Shown one piece after another: positions 18,137 through 27,119 of a DNA stretch of 64,000 bases. The stretch comes from JBNJFY01 sp051747265 (GTDB lineage: Bacteria > Bacteroidota > Rhodothermia > Balneolales > Balneolaceae). Each line of letters starts with the position of its first letter. Position 1 is the first letter of the stretch. The position numbers were made by a program, and so were the translations under genes. Under the pieces are notes generated by a model. The model was not told where the DNA came from. It worked only from the letters and a program-made list of their open reading frames with translations, and searched no databases. Location: assembly GCA_051747265.1 (NCBI GenBank), contig JBNJFY010000003.1, positions 372,001 through 436,000 on the forward strand, read 5' to 3'.

Positions 18137-18285
18137 TTGAGCTTTCGCACTCCATGCATAAAAAATGCACGGTGAGAAGTTTCTTTACAACATTCGAACT
18201 GTCCTGTGAAACTTGCCAATCTCAAGACCACCCCCTCAGAAGCATAGAAGCCATAAATAGAGGTTAATTCCATTCAGAGCAGGAT
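18137..18285. other. Non-coding stretch between repeat array and second EPS operon
   Basis: This stretch begins where similarity to the repeat unit ends. It includes a short ATGCAT-AAAA-ATGCAC motif near 18160 but no gene-like frame. It would be the place to look for an enhancer site serving the sigma-54 promoter just downstream. Confidence 0.4.
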
Positions 18286-18300
18286 TGGCACGCAACTTGC
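18286..18300 (+). promoter_or_regulatory. Consensus sigma-54 promoter for the second EPS operon
   Basis: TGGCACGCAACTTGC: TGGCAC, five bases, TTGC, an exact match to the sigma-54 -24/-12 core. It lies 80 bp upstream of the deacetylase start at 18380, after the repeat array and with no gene between. This is the strongest of the four such sites in the locus. Confidence 0.8.
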
Positions 18301-18379
18301 CATTAATAAAAGTGTCAAAATCCGGGTAACAAAATACCCCGAAAATGACCGGACAGTGTTAATCAAAAATGGATAGGTC

Positions 18380-19246
18380 ATGAACGAATTACAAGAGAGA
18401 ACCGAAACAAGAGAGACCACAAATATCAAAGTGCTGATGTATCATCGGGTGGTAGAAAACCCCGATGATATTGTCGACTACTGGCATGCGGTGCATGCTG
18501 AAAATTTTCGACAACAACTCAGGTTACTTGAGCGCTTCAATTTTACTCCTATCACATTTGAAGATTATCACCTGGCCCAACGGGGGGAACTAACACTCCC
18601 CAAAAAGCCCATCATAATCACATTTGATGACGGTCATTTGGATACCTACGAGATCGCCGCTCCCATTTTGGAGGGATTCGGAATGCGAGCGGTGATTTTC
18701 GCCATGGGGAATCGATCATTGGATCATGCTTATTGGGATCAGGGCAAAGCCACCATCTATTTTCCGCTGATGGCCGATCATCACTTGCGCGAGTTGCGTC
18801 AAGCTGGATTTGAAATCGGGGCGCATTCCATGAATCATCGCATTCTGCCCAACCTGAGTCTCGATCAGTGTACCGAAGAAGTGCAAGGTTCTAAAGATGA
18901 AATTGAACAAGTGCTGGGTGAGAAGATTATCAGTTTCTCCTATCCCTACGGACGATTAGACAACCGTGTACGAGCGGTGGTTCGTGAAGCGGGTTTTGAA
19001 TTTGCCTGCGGAGTGTATAGCGGACCAGCCCGTTTTGGAGAGGATCGCTTTGACTATCGCCGGTTGGCCATTAATAACGACATCGGTTTAACCAGTTTTA
19101 TGCTACGAGTTCTGACTCCGTATGAATACGCGGAATGGGCATATAACCGGATGAAAACCAATGGTGAAGGCCAAACCGAAGATGAAGAAAGTGCCTTAAG
19201 TGAAGAATTAATGAGACGCACCAAACGCAACCTTCAAATTTCCTAA
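18380..19246 (+). CDS. Polysaccharide deacetylase (NodB/CE4), exosortase-EPS type
   Basis: 288 residues. The CE4 motifs are complete: ITFDDG (80-85, catalytic and metal Asp at 83-84), the metal-binding HSMNH (149-153), and a downstream SYPYG block. MYHRVV near the N-terminus is typical of EPS-associated members. CE4 enzymes remove N- or O-acetyl groups from polysaccharides. No signal peptide is visible, so the protein may act in the cytoplasm on a precursor, as proposed for some EPS-cluster deacetylases, or may be exported in another way. It is the first gene of the second operon, directly behind a consensus sigma-54 promoter. Activity on GlcNAc residues would fit the GH18 and WecA genes nearby. 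Confidence 0.88.
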   Translation: MNELQERTETRETTNIKVLMYHRVVENPDDIVDYWHAVHAENFRQQLRLLERFNFTPITFEDYHLAQRGELTLPKKPIIITFDDGHLDTYEIAAPILEGFGMRAVIFAMGNRSLDHAYWDQGKATIYFPLMADHHLRELRQAGFEIGAHSMNHRILPNLSLDQCTEEVQGSKDEIEQVLGEKIISFSYPYGRLDNRVRAVVREAGFEFACGVYSGPARFGEDRFDYRRLAINNDIGLTSFMLRVLTPYEYAEWAYNRMKTNGEGQTEDEESALSEELMRRTKRNLQIS

Positions 19247-19278
19247 CTATCAAAACCTTATACATCATAGCAAAGGGC

Positions 19279-20376
19279 ATGAGCAAGCTCTCCGATGAGG
19301 AGATTAGAGCGTTAGAAGCCCAAAACCTGTTTCCCCGAGTGAGTATGCTGGAGGATTCGTTAGACGCAGATGTGTTGGACGAACGATATCTGTATGAACA
19401 GCCGCCCGGTATCCGTCGTTGGATCTATCGTTGGATACCGGCGGGATTAGCCCAGTTGCTGGAAGTATTGTTTATCCATCGCAAGTATGATGTCATTTTA
19501 TCCCAATCTGAGCGCGTGGGGTTGCCGTTGGCATTTTTGATGAAATACCTGCGGATACGCATACCTCACATAATGATTATCTCTCGAATCACATCGATGG
19601 ATGAGAAGAAATCACGGCAAAAGAAATGGTTTCTGAAGCACACCAAGGATGTGATCTCCAAATTTCTTATCTGGTCATCCAACCAACGAAATATCATCAT
19701 CGAGGAGTTGGGGGTACCATCGGAAGATATCATACTGATTAAACGAGGTACCGATCAACGTTTCTGGTCACCCATTCAGCGGAATACTGATCAGATCTGT
19801 TCAGTGGGGATGGAAATGCGTGATTATCCTACCCTGGTAAAAGCCTTGGAGCCATTAGATATTCCCTGTCACATTGCGGTGTCCACGGCACGAGGGCAGT
19901 TATTCGATACGGTTAAGCGATTGTATGCCATGGATGAATTGCCCACTAACATTTCTGTGGGGAGACGTCCCTATGTTCAGCTGCGTGAGCTCTATGCGCG
20001 ATGTCGGTTTACGGTGGTTCCCCTGTTATCCACCGACTCTGATAATGGATTGACCGCAATCTTAGAGTCCATGGCTATGGGAAAACCGGTTATCTGTTCC
20101 CGAACCGAAGGACAAGTAGATATTATCGAAGATGGGGTAACCGGATTATTTGTTCCGCAGGGCGACCCAAAAGCACTGCGAGAGGCCATTCTGGAGCTAT
20201 GGAATGATCCGGAGCGAGCCCAAGCCATGGGCAGAGCCGCTCGGACCTTTATCGAAAGCGGGCATACTATGGAGCAATTTGTTGCCTCCATTACCAATGA
20301 GGTGCAGAAAGTGAAACAAGTAACCGAGGTACCCTCTAATTCCGTGACCACTAATCAATACCAGTTAGGCTCGTAA
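19279..20376 (+). CDS. GT4 glycosyltransferase
   Basis: 365 residues, GT-B fold. The C-terminal half carries the GT4 donor block SDNGLTAILESMAMGKPVI, followed by EGQVDIIEDGVTGLFVPQGDP. The N-terminal half is less conserved and lacks the PPTFGG loop of the other two GT4 enzymes in this locus, so it belongs to a different GT4 group. It lies 32 bp after the deacetylase, and its stop overlaps the next start by one base. It should add one residue of the repeat unit; donor and acceptor cannot be read from sequence. Confidence 0.82.
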   Translation: MSKLSDEEIRALEAQNLFPRVSMLEDSLDADVLDERYLYEQPPGIRRWIYRWIPAGLAQLLEVLFIHRKYDVILSQSERVGLPLAFLMKYLRIRIPHIMIISRITSMDEKKSRQKKWFLKHTKDVISKFLIWSSNQRNIIIEELGVPSEDIILIKRGTDQRFWSPIQRNTDQICSVGMEMRDYPTLVKALEPLDIPCHIAVSTARGQLFDTVKRLYAMDELPTNISVGRRPYVQLRELYARCRFTVVPLLSTDSDNGLTAILESMAMGKPVICSRTEGQVDIIEDGVTGLFVPQGDPKALREAILELWNDPERAQAMGRAARTFIESGHTMEQFVASITNEVQKVKQVTEVPSNSVTTNQYQLGS

Positions 20377-22106
20377 TGAAAAGCTACAGCATACATACAA
20401 GCCTGATCGGGATGTTGCTAGTACTAGCACTGGTTGGTTGCCGTCAAGAGCCGGTAAACCCATTTATAGCGGTTAACCTGGTCGGTTATAATCAATCAGA
20501 TACCAAGCAGGCCTACTTTGTAAATGCTAATGTCCAAGACTTCGAAATCGTCAATACAAAAAACGATAACATGACGTATCGGGGAAGTGTCAGCGTGTAT
20601 CATCAACCCGACCAAATCACAGGAGACAGTATAGCGGTGGCTGATTTTTCCAACTTCACCTCCTCCGGTCAGTATATCATTCGAACCCGCGATCCGGTAT
20701 TGGAATCCTCCCCATTTTTTATCGGGCGTGATATGTATTTGGAATCCACATTGACCGCCGTGCAAAGTTTTTACTATAACCGCTGTGGCATTGCCATCCA
20801 AAACGGATCTTCCTGGGCTCATCCGGCCTGTCATCAAGACGACGCGGTTTTCTATGCAGATCCTGAGAAACACAAAGAGGTTGTGGGCGGATGGCACGAC
20901 GCGGGCGACTATGGAAAATTTTCCATCAATACCGCCTATACCATCGGATTGTTGATGGAGCTATATGAAGTCCATCCCCAAAAATTTTACGATAATCAGC
21001 TGGATATCCCCGAAGCGGGTAACGGCGTCCCCGATCTATTGGATGAAATCCAATGGGGACTAACCTGGTTGCTGAAGATGCAACGCCCTGACGGTGGAGT
21101 ATATCACAAAGTCTCCCAGAAAGTATGGAAGGGAGAAGTACCACCTCACCTTGATCAAGAGAGACGCTACCTATTTAAGGTAAGCAGTAACGCAACAGCA
21201 GCCTTCGCTGCCGTTGCCGCTCGGGGAATTCAGTTGTTTAGTTATTACGATCCGGAATTTGCTCATCAACTACGTGATGCTGCCGAACAAGCATGGGAAT
21301 ACCTGGAATATTACCCAGTGACTCAGCCGTTGGGCGGCTTCCAAAATCCACCCGATGTACAGGGGGGCGAATATGGCGATCACCTGGATACCGATGAGCG
21401 AATGTGGGCAGCCATAGAATTGTATAAGAGTACAGGTGATCAGAAGTATATAAGTGAATTTGTAAAACTCTTTCGCTTGCTGGATCCATGGAAATTGCCG
21501 CCTTTAAGCTGGAAAGATACGCACATGCTGGCTTGGGTAAGCTTCTTAAATGCGGAAATACCCGATGCTTATACACGATATCAAGATAAACTGTTAAAGC
21601 AAGCCGAACATCAAGCCGCTCGACTGATGCGGCAACGACGGCATACCAATTATAATACTTTGTTACGCTCCTCAGAATATTACTGGGGTTCGGCAAGTGT
21701 CAATCTGGGGTATGCGTATTTGTTAATAAATATGCATGAGCTGACTGGCCAAAGAAATTATTATGAAGCCGCCCTGGATCAGCTGCACTATACTTTGGGT
21801 CGAAATCCATTTGGACAAAGTTTGGTAACCGGAATTGGATCGAATCCGGTACAACACCCTTATCATCAATTCTCTATGACCTCCGATGTAGAGCAACCTG
21901 TTCCCGGGATGATGGTCGGGGGTCCAAACGATTATTTGTTGTGGGAAGACCGTCAAATCTCACCCTTCCCGGGTAAATCGTACGAAGATCATGAAATGAA
22001 TTACCTGGTCAATGAAGTAGCCATCAACTACACCGCGATATTCGCTTATGTAGCCGGCTACTTTTCAACCACGGAGAACCTTATTAGTACTTTGGAGTCG
22101 CCATGA
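20376..22106 (+). CDS. Glycoside hydrolase family 9 lipoprotein (endoglucanase-like)
   Basis: 576 residues. Lipobox LVGC (Cys22); an N-terminal Ig-like cellulase domain (about 30-115, NLVGYNQSDTKQAYFV); then the GH9 (alpha/alpha)6 domain. The catalytic block GGWHDAGDYGKF (171-182, Asp175 and Asp178) and the C-terminal signature NEVAINYTA with the acid Glu near 547 are intact. GH9 enzymes cleave beta-1,4-glucans or related glucosides. It sits inside an EPS operon next to a processive-type GT2, overlapping it by 4 bp. This recalls cellulose operons, where a resident glucanase edits the nascent polymer. It implies a beta-1,4-glucan-like backbone segment; substrate inferred. Confidence 0.88.
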   Translation: MKSYSIHTSLIGMLLVLALVGCRQEPVNPFIAVNLVGYNQSDTKQAYFVNANVQDFEIVNTKNDNMTYRGSVSVYHQPDQITGDSIAVADFSNFTSSGQYIIRTRDPVLESSPFFIGRDMYLESTLTAVQSFYYNRCGIAIQNGSSWAHPACHQDDAVFYADPEKHKEVVGGWHDAGDYGKFSINTAYTIGLLMELYEVHPQKFYDNQLDIPEAGNGVPDLLDEIQWGLTWLLKMQRPDGGVYHKVSQKVWKGEVPPHLDQERRYLFKVSSNATAAFAAVAARGIQLFSYYDPEFAHQLRDAAEQAWEYLEYYPVTQPLGGFQNPPDVQGGEYGDHLDTDERMWAAIELYKSTGDQKYISEFVKLFRLLDPWKLPPLSWKDTHMLAWVSFLNAEIPDAYTRYQDKLLKQAEHQAARLMRQRRHTNYNTLLRSSEYYWGSASVNLGYAYLLINMHELTGQRNYYEAALDQLHYTLGRNPFGQSLVTGIGSNPVQHPYHQFSMTSDVEQPVPGMMVGGPNDYLLWEDRQISPFPGKSYEDHEMNYLVNEVAINYTAIFAYVAGYFSTTENLISTLESP

Positions 22107-23305
22107 ATTTGGTAATAAATATCATCCATTATGGGCTGGCCATGGTGCTGGGGGGATTGCTCGGTTACCAGGTAATGTTAAGTTTGCTGGCTCTGACCGT
22201 TAAAGAGGTGCGAGATTTTCACACTCATAAAAAGCGCAAATTCGCCATACTCATTCCTGCGCATAACGAGGAGAAAATTATCACCAAAACACTGTATAGC
22301 CTGTTTGGTCTGGTCTATCCCAAAAAACTGTACGATCTGATTGTAATCGCAGACAACTGCACTGATCAAACGGCAAAATTAGCTCGTAACCTGGGGGCGA
22401 AGGTGATGGAGCGTCATAATCCGGATGAGCGCGGAAAAGGATTTGCTTTGCGGTGGGCCTTTGATCAACTCTTGGCAGGAGAGGAGCACTACGATGGCAT
22501 AATTGTGTTTGATTCGGACAGCTTGGTGTCTGGAAACTACCTGGATGTAATGAATTATTATCTGGAAAAAGGAGCTCGCGTAATTCAAAGCAGTGATCTG
22601 GTAATTCCACAGCCAGAAGCTTGGAGCAGCGAAGCGACCCGGATTGGATTTCTACTGTATAACTATGTTAAACCAATGGGACGTAAAGCACTGGGTCTGG
22701 GAGTTGGATTACGAGGCAATGGTATGTGCTTCACCCCAGAGGTGTTGCGGGAGGTGCCTTGGGAAGCTTGGTCTTTAACAGAGGACTTGGAATATGGCTT
22801 GAATTTACTACTCCAAAATGTGCATACCGAGTTTGCTCCTGAAGCGTATGTATGGGCACAAATGCCCAAAGTCCCCAAAAACGCGGAAACCCAACGAACC
22901 CGATGGGAAATGGGACGATATCCCATCATCAAGAAGTATAGCCCGCGGTTATTTACCGCATTCATCAAAAGAGGTGCTATCAAGTATCTGGATGCCCTGA
23001 TCGAGCTCATCACACCGCCACTGGTTAATACCCTCCTGGTGGTTATGATCATCTTGCTGCTAACTGTCGCAGGATGGTTGGTGGGATGGTTCTCGATCGG
23101 GCTCATCTGGATATGGAGTGGGATCACGTTACTGGGGGGGCTTCATCTATTACTGGGATTAATTGTGGTGGGAGCCGACCATCATTTACTCAAATCACTG
23201 ATTTATATCCCACGATATGCCTTTTGGAAAATGGCTCTTTATGTCCGTAAGTGGGCCAATCAGGATAATAAAAACTGGGTGCGCACCACTCGTGAGCCCA
23301 GATAA
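22103..23305 (+). CDS. GT2 membrane glycosyltransferase, cellulose-synthase-like
   Basis: 400 residues with the layout of processive beta-glycosyltransferases. There is an N-terminal membrane helix, a GT-A domain with AHNEEKIITKTL, ADNCTD and FDSDS, a catalytic TED (LTEDLEYG) and QRTRW, and then C-terminal membrane helices (from about 300). The D, DxD, ED and Q-x-x-RW set is that of cellulose, hyaluronan and beta-glucan synthases. It is smaller than cellulose synthase and has no PilZ domain, so c-di-GMP control is not visible. It overlaps the GH9 gene, suggesting a synthase-hydrolase pair. It could instead transfer a single sugar onto the lipid carrier. Confidence 0.85.
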   Translation: MNLVINIIHYGLAMVLGGLLGYQVMLSLLALTVKEVRDFHTHKKRKFAILIPAHNEEKIITKTLYSLFGLVYPKKLYDLIVIADNCTDQTAKLARNLGAKVMERHNPDERGKGFALRWAFDQLLAGEEHYDGIIVFDSDSLVSGNYLDVMNYYLEKGARVIQSSDLVIPQPEAWSSEATRIGFLLYNYVKPMGRKALGLGVGLRGNGMCFTPEVLREVPWEAWSLTEDLEYGLNLLLQNVHTEFAPEAYVWAQMPKVPKNAETQRTRWEMGRYPIIKKYSPRLFTAFIKRGAIKYLDALIELITPPLVNTLLVVMIILLLTVAGWLVGWFSIGLIWIWSGITLLGGLHLLLGLIVVGADHHLLKSLIYIPRYAFWKMALYVRKWANQDNKNWVRTTREPR

Positions 23306-23385
23306 TTCATTACGTAAGCAAGCGAAAAAGAAATTTCCACACTAACAAACGTTGCCCTTAGCATTCATCTAATTCCGTGAAGAAA

Positions 23386-24597
23386 ATGAAGGTTTTACAC
23401 TTATTTCCATATTTGCCTACTCCGCCCACATTCGGTGGAGCTCTCCGCGTATACCATATTCTGAAACATCTGGTTCGTCATCATGATGTCACCGTGGCTG
23501 GTTTTCAAGAATATGGAGATCGGGATGCATTTGAGCAGTCATTTCCAGAGTTGAAAGGAAAGTCGCATTTGATCTATCGCCGGAGGGTGAAATTTCGCCG
23601 AATGATGCAATTATATTCCTATCTGACTCCCAATAGTTACTGGTATAATTGGGCCCAATCTCCGCAATTACACAAGACGGTTCAGGAGTTGTTGGATAAG
23701 GAAGATTTCGATTTCGTAATCGGAGAGTTTGCTTCTATGGGCCATTTCGATCTGGAAACCGATGCCATCCGAATTTTGGATGCCCACAATGTGGAGTACG
23801 ATAATTTCCGTCGGATGAGTAAACTCAACTGGTCAGCCTTCCGAAAACGATTTTATGAACGCGAGTATACAAAAAGTTACCGTGAAGAGGTGGCTGCCTT
23901 TCAACGACATGACGCTATATTTGCGACCTCCCAACGAGATGCCGATCTCATCGGAAAGGATGTTCCCGATATTCCGCGATTTGTAATTCCCAATGGGGTA
24001 GATACCCAATACTTCAGCAAAAATGGGACGGTGGAAGAACCCTATAGTATAGTATTTACGGGAACCATGCGATATGTGCCTAATTATGATGGCATGATCT
24101 ATTTCTTAAATGAGATATTTCCGGAAATAAAACGGCAAGTACCGCAAGCTAAAATCTACATTGTAGGTAATAATCCTCCGCCGGTACTGCAAAAGTACGC
24201 TTCTGATTCCGTTATCATCACGGGGTTTGTGGACGATGTGCGACCCTATATTGATAGGGCCAGTGTATATGTTGTGCCCCTAAATATGGGTAGCGGAACC
24301 CGGTTGAAAGTGGTGGAGGCCCTTTCCATGCGCAAGCCGGTAGTGTCCACCAGCATTGGTTGTGAGGGTATCGATGTCGTTGACGGTGAGCATATCATCA
24401 TTCGCGATGATTCTCAAGAGTTTGCAGAAGCGGTTATACAACTATTTACAGATCATTCATCAAGAGAGAAGCTCATTGAGCAAGGATACGATCTGGTGAC
24501 CCGCACTTATGATTGGCGGGTCATCGGTCGGGCCATTGATGAGGCTTTTCAAACATTACATCCGCAACCTCAAATGGCAGCAGATTATGACAAATAG
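23386..24597 (+). CDS. GT4 glycosyltransferase, exosortase-EPS type (copy 2)
   Basis: 403 residues from ATG 23386, chosen because the product then starts MKVLHLFPYLPTPPTFGG in register with the paralogue at 12690 (MKVLFLTPYSPVPPTFGG); GTG 23377 would add three residues. It shares ILKHLVRHHDVTVAGF, LDAHNVEYDN, PNGVD and the donor block GSGTRLKVVEALSMRKPVV with that copy. The two are recognisable duplicates within one locus and likely use related donors or acceptors. There is an 80-bp gap after the GT2 gene, longer than elsewhere in the operon. Confidence 0.85.
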   Translation: MKVLHLFPYLPTPPTFGGALRVYHILKHLVRHHDVTVAGFQEYGDRDAFEQSFPELKGKSHLIYRRRVKFRRMMQLYSYLTPNSYWYNWAQSPQLHKTVQELLDKEDFDFVIGEFASMGHFDLETDAIRILDAHNVEYDNFRRMSKLNWSAFRKRFYEREYTKSYREEVAAFQRHDAIFATSQRDADLIGKDVPDIPRFVIPNGVDTQYFSKNGTVEEPYSIVFTGTMRYVPNYDGMIYFLNEIFPEIKRQVPQAKIYIVGNNPPPVLQKYASDSVIITGFVDDVRPYIDRASVYVVPLNMGSGTRLKVVEALSMRKPVVSTSIGCEGIDVVDGEHIIIRDDSQEFAEAVIQLFTDHSSREKLIEQGYDLVTRTYDWRVIGRAIDEAFQTLHPQPQMAADYDK

Positions 24598-25894
24598 ACG
24601 AACAAATGGAAAAGCGAACCAACCGTCGGCGTTAGTTATTGGCGAGATTGGGTTAGTCAGCAGCCTGGGAGAAGTCGGAGTTCCTATAATTGTAGGATCC
24701 GAAACACGTGAAAATGCTGTGCTTTATTCACGTTACGCGAATAAACATGCGTTTTTCTCAGCATACGACACAGATAAATTCATTGAAGAATTGGTACAAC
24801 TGGGGCGAACACTGGATAATCGGCCCGTCATATTCAGTGATGATGATCGGGCCATTCTCAATATCTCTGAACACCGAGAATTACTGGAACCGTATTATCA
24901 GTTACTGTATCCCAGCAAAAAACGAGTACATCAGCTCTTGGATAAACAGAGCTTTATAGAGCTCGCCGAGCAATATGATCTACCCGCCCCACGATCGTTG
25001 AAAGTTTCTGCCTTAGCCGAGATTGAAGCCAATTCGGAGGCAATTGAATTTCCCTGTATCGTAAAACCAACACAACGACATTTCTGGTGGGGGGATGAAT
25101 TTATTGAGAAGGTAGGTTTCTATAAAAAAGCCATTATTTGTGAGAACATGGATGAATTGGTGAAACTCTACCAAAAAATTGCACGCATTAACCCCAGCGT
25201 GGTAATTCAGGAATATGTGGCCGGTGGAGATGATCGACATTACAGTGCCAATCTGTTTGTGGATCGTTGGGGACAAATTCGCGGATATTACATTGCTCGT
25301 AAGCTGCGCATTTATCCGATTAATGCCGGTAATGGCACCTACATAATTACGGTGCTCAATGATGAAGTATTGGATATTTGTCGTGATATCATTCAGAAGC
25401 TTGAGCTTTGTGGGTTGGTCAACATTCAGTTTAAGCAAGACAGCCGAACCGGAAAGTACAAATTGATGGAGATCCACGCCCGAAATAGTCAATGGAGTTT
25501 GCTAGGGGCTAAATCGGGAGCCAATTTGGCCCACATGTATTATCGCCATCTGGTGTTCGATACCCGCCCCAAAGACTTGATTATATCTCGTCCTGGGTTC
25601 AAATATTTTGATCTGGCCAAAGATGTCCAAGCATTTTTAGACTACCGAAAAGAAGGGGTTTTAACCTTTCGGCAGTGGCGCCAAACCCTGAAAGGAGATA
25701 AGGTATTTGTGGGCTTGTCGGCTCAGGATCCTTGGCCTATGCTCATCAAAATGTGGTATACCATAAGGCATCGTATAGGTAATCATTACTGGAAAAATAT
25801 GTTCAAAAAGAGAGACTATTATGAAAGAAGCACGCCAGTTCAACAAGCCTATCCCACCAGCATTGGTTCTGGGGGAGATCGGGTTAGTACATAA
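24587..25894 (+). CDS. ATP-grasp ligase of the EPS locus (copy 1)
   Basis: 435 residues from ATG 24587, which overlaps the GT4 stop by 11 bp and aligns the start with the paralogue that follows; a longer frame from 24509 is less likely. It has an N-terminal pre-ATP-grasp Rossmann-like region (ALVIGEIGLVSSLGEVGVPIIVGSE) and an ATP-grasp core with FPCIVKPTQRHFWWGDEF, VVIQEYVAGGDDRHYS and the metal-site block LMEIHARNSQW. The family joins a carboxylate to an amine (carboxylate-amine ligases, D-aspartate ligase and CarB relatives). In this locus it may amidate a uronic acid or build an amino-acid substituent; that is inference. The C-terminus runs 74 bp into the next gene, an unusually long overlap. 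Confidence 0.82.
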   Translation: MTNRRTNGKANQPSALVIGEIGLVSSLGEVGVPIIVGSETRENAVLYSRYANKHAFFSAYDTDKFIEELVQLGRTLDNRPVIFSDDDRAILNISEHRELLEPYYQLLYPSKKRVHQLLDKQSFIELAEQYDLPAPRSLKVSALAEIEANSEAIEFPCIVKPTQRHFWWGDEFIEKVGFYKKAIICENMDELVKLYQKIARINPSVVIQEYVAGGDDRHYSANLFVDRWGQIRGYYIARKLRIYPINAGNGTYIITVLNDEVLDICRDIIQKLELCGLVNIQFKQDSRTGKYKLMEIHARNSQWSLLGAKSGANLAHMYYRHLVFDTRPKDLIISRPGFKYFDLAKDVQAFLDYRKEGVLTFRQWRQTLKGDKVFVGLSAQDPWPMLIKMWYTIRHRIGNHYWKNMFKKRDYYERSTPVQQAYPTSIGSGGDRVST

Positions 25895-27038
25895 TGTAGC
25901 TGAAGCGGATATTCCCGTTTACGTAGGCAGTGAGATTAAAGATAACCTGTCTTTGTACTCACGCTATACGGAGAAGCGGATCTTGTTTTCTGATTATCAG
26001 AGCTCAGAGTTTATCCAGGAACTGGTGGATCTGGGCAAGCAGTTGGACCACAAGATCGTGCTGTTCAGTGATGACGATCATGCCATTCTGAATATTACCC
26101 AACACCAGGATGTATTAGAACCCTATTATCATTTTCGGTTTCCGCCGGCTGATATGGTTAAGAAGTTATTGGATAAGCAGCTTTTTTGTGATCTAATCGA
26201 GCAATTTGATCTGCCCGCGCCTCGATCGGTAACCTTATCGGGAATGCAAGATTTATCCAAAATCACCGAGGCGGAGTTAACGTTTCCCTGCGTGATCAAA
26301 CCCTCATTTAAGCAAGCTTGGTGGGGCACAGAGTTCGGTGAGCAAGTAGGCGCCTACCAGAAAGCCCTGAAAGTAGATTCCTTTGACGAATTAGCGGATA
26401 CCTATTCCGATGTTTCCAAGATAAATCCTTATGTGGTAGTGCAGGAATTTATTGAGGGAGGAGAAGACCAGATCTTTAGTGTCAATATGCTGATCGGCTC
26501 CCACGGTAACCTAAAAGGATACTTTATAGCACAGAAGCTGCGCACCTATCCTATTAAAGCGGGAGAGGGTTGTTATATCATTACCGTAAAAGATGACTAT
26601 ATGGCCGAAATGGCATTGAATATAGCTAGAAAACTAGGGCTTCAAGGGTTATTGAATATCCAATTCAAGAGAGATCAGCGTACGGGGGAACCGGTACTGT
26701 TGGAGATCCATACCCGCAATAGTGTGTGGAGTTATTTAGGTACGGCAGCCGGAGTTAATTTAGCGGCTGAATATTATAGGGATCTGGTAGAACCCAGCGA
26801 CAATCCCATCCCCGTATATGAATCCAATGTTACCATGGTATTACTGGAAAAAGATGTGAAAGCCTTTCTTCAAAATCTAAGAGAGCGACAGATCTCAATT
26901 CCCCGCTGGATATCATCATACTTTAAGAAAATCGTATGGGGTGGATTCCGATGGTCGGATCCCAAACCGGCTGTGATGCGAATATGGTTTTTCATCATGC
27001 GTCGAATATTCGGAAATGAATATTTCCGGACAACATAA
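25821..27038 (+). CDS. ATP-grasp ligase of the EPS locus (copy 2)
   Basis: 405 residues, a tandem duplicate of the preceding gene: PALVLGEIGLVHNVAEADIPVYVGSE, FSDDDHAILNI, LDKQLF, FPCVIKPSFKQAWWGTEF, VVVQEFIEGGEDQIFS and LLEIHTRNSVW correspond one to one. The ATP-binding and metal blocks are kept, so both copies look active; divergence suggests different amine or carboxylate substrates. The start is supported by the purine-rich AAAAAGAGAGAC just upstream, within the previous gene's 3' end. There is an 81-bp gap before the FemAB-like gene. Any role in making or attaching amino-acid groups on the EPS is inferred. Confidence 0.82.
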   Translation: MKEARQFNKPIPPALVLGEIGLVHNVAEADIPVYVGSEIKDNLSLYSRYTEKRILFSDYQSSEFIQELVDLGKQLDHKIVLFSDDDHAILNITQHQDVLEPYYHFRFPPADMVKKLLDKQLFCDLIEQFDLPAPRSVTLSGMQDLSKITEAELTFPCVIKPSFKQAWWGTEFGEQVGAYQKALKVDSFDELADTYSDVSKINPYVVVQEFIEGGEDQIFSVNMLIGSHGNLKGYFIAQKLRTYPIKAGEGCYIITVKDDYMAEMALNIARKLGLQGLLNIQFKRDQRTGEPVLLEIHTRNSVWSYLGTAAGVNLAAEYYRDLVEPSDNPIPVYESNVTMVLLEKDVKAFLQNLRERQISIPRWISSYFKKIVWGGFRWSDPKPAVMRIWFFIMRRIFGNEYFRTT

Positions 27039-27119
27039 GCTCAATAAAAAAAACGACAGATCGGGAATTAATTCTCAGAGCGTGTTGCTCGGGAAGATGT
27101 TTGCGAACAAGGTGAAACG

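Noticed and set aside
16423..18267. Several 60-100-codon frames on both strands within the 430-bp repeats, giving near-identical products
   Set aside because: They recur only because the repeat recurs, cross palindromic hairpins, have no ribosome-binding context and show no protein-like features.
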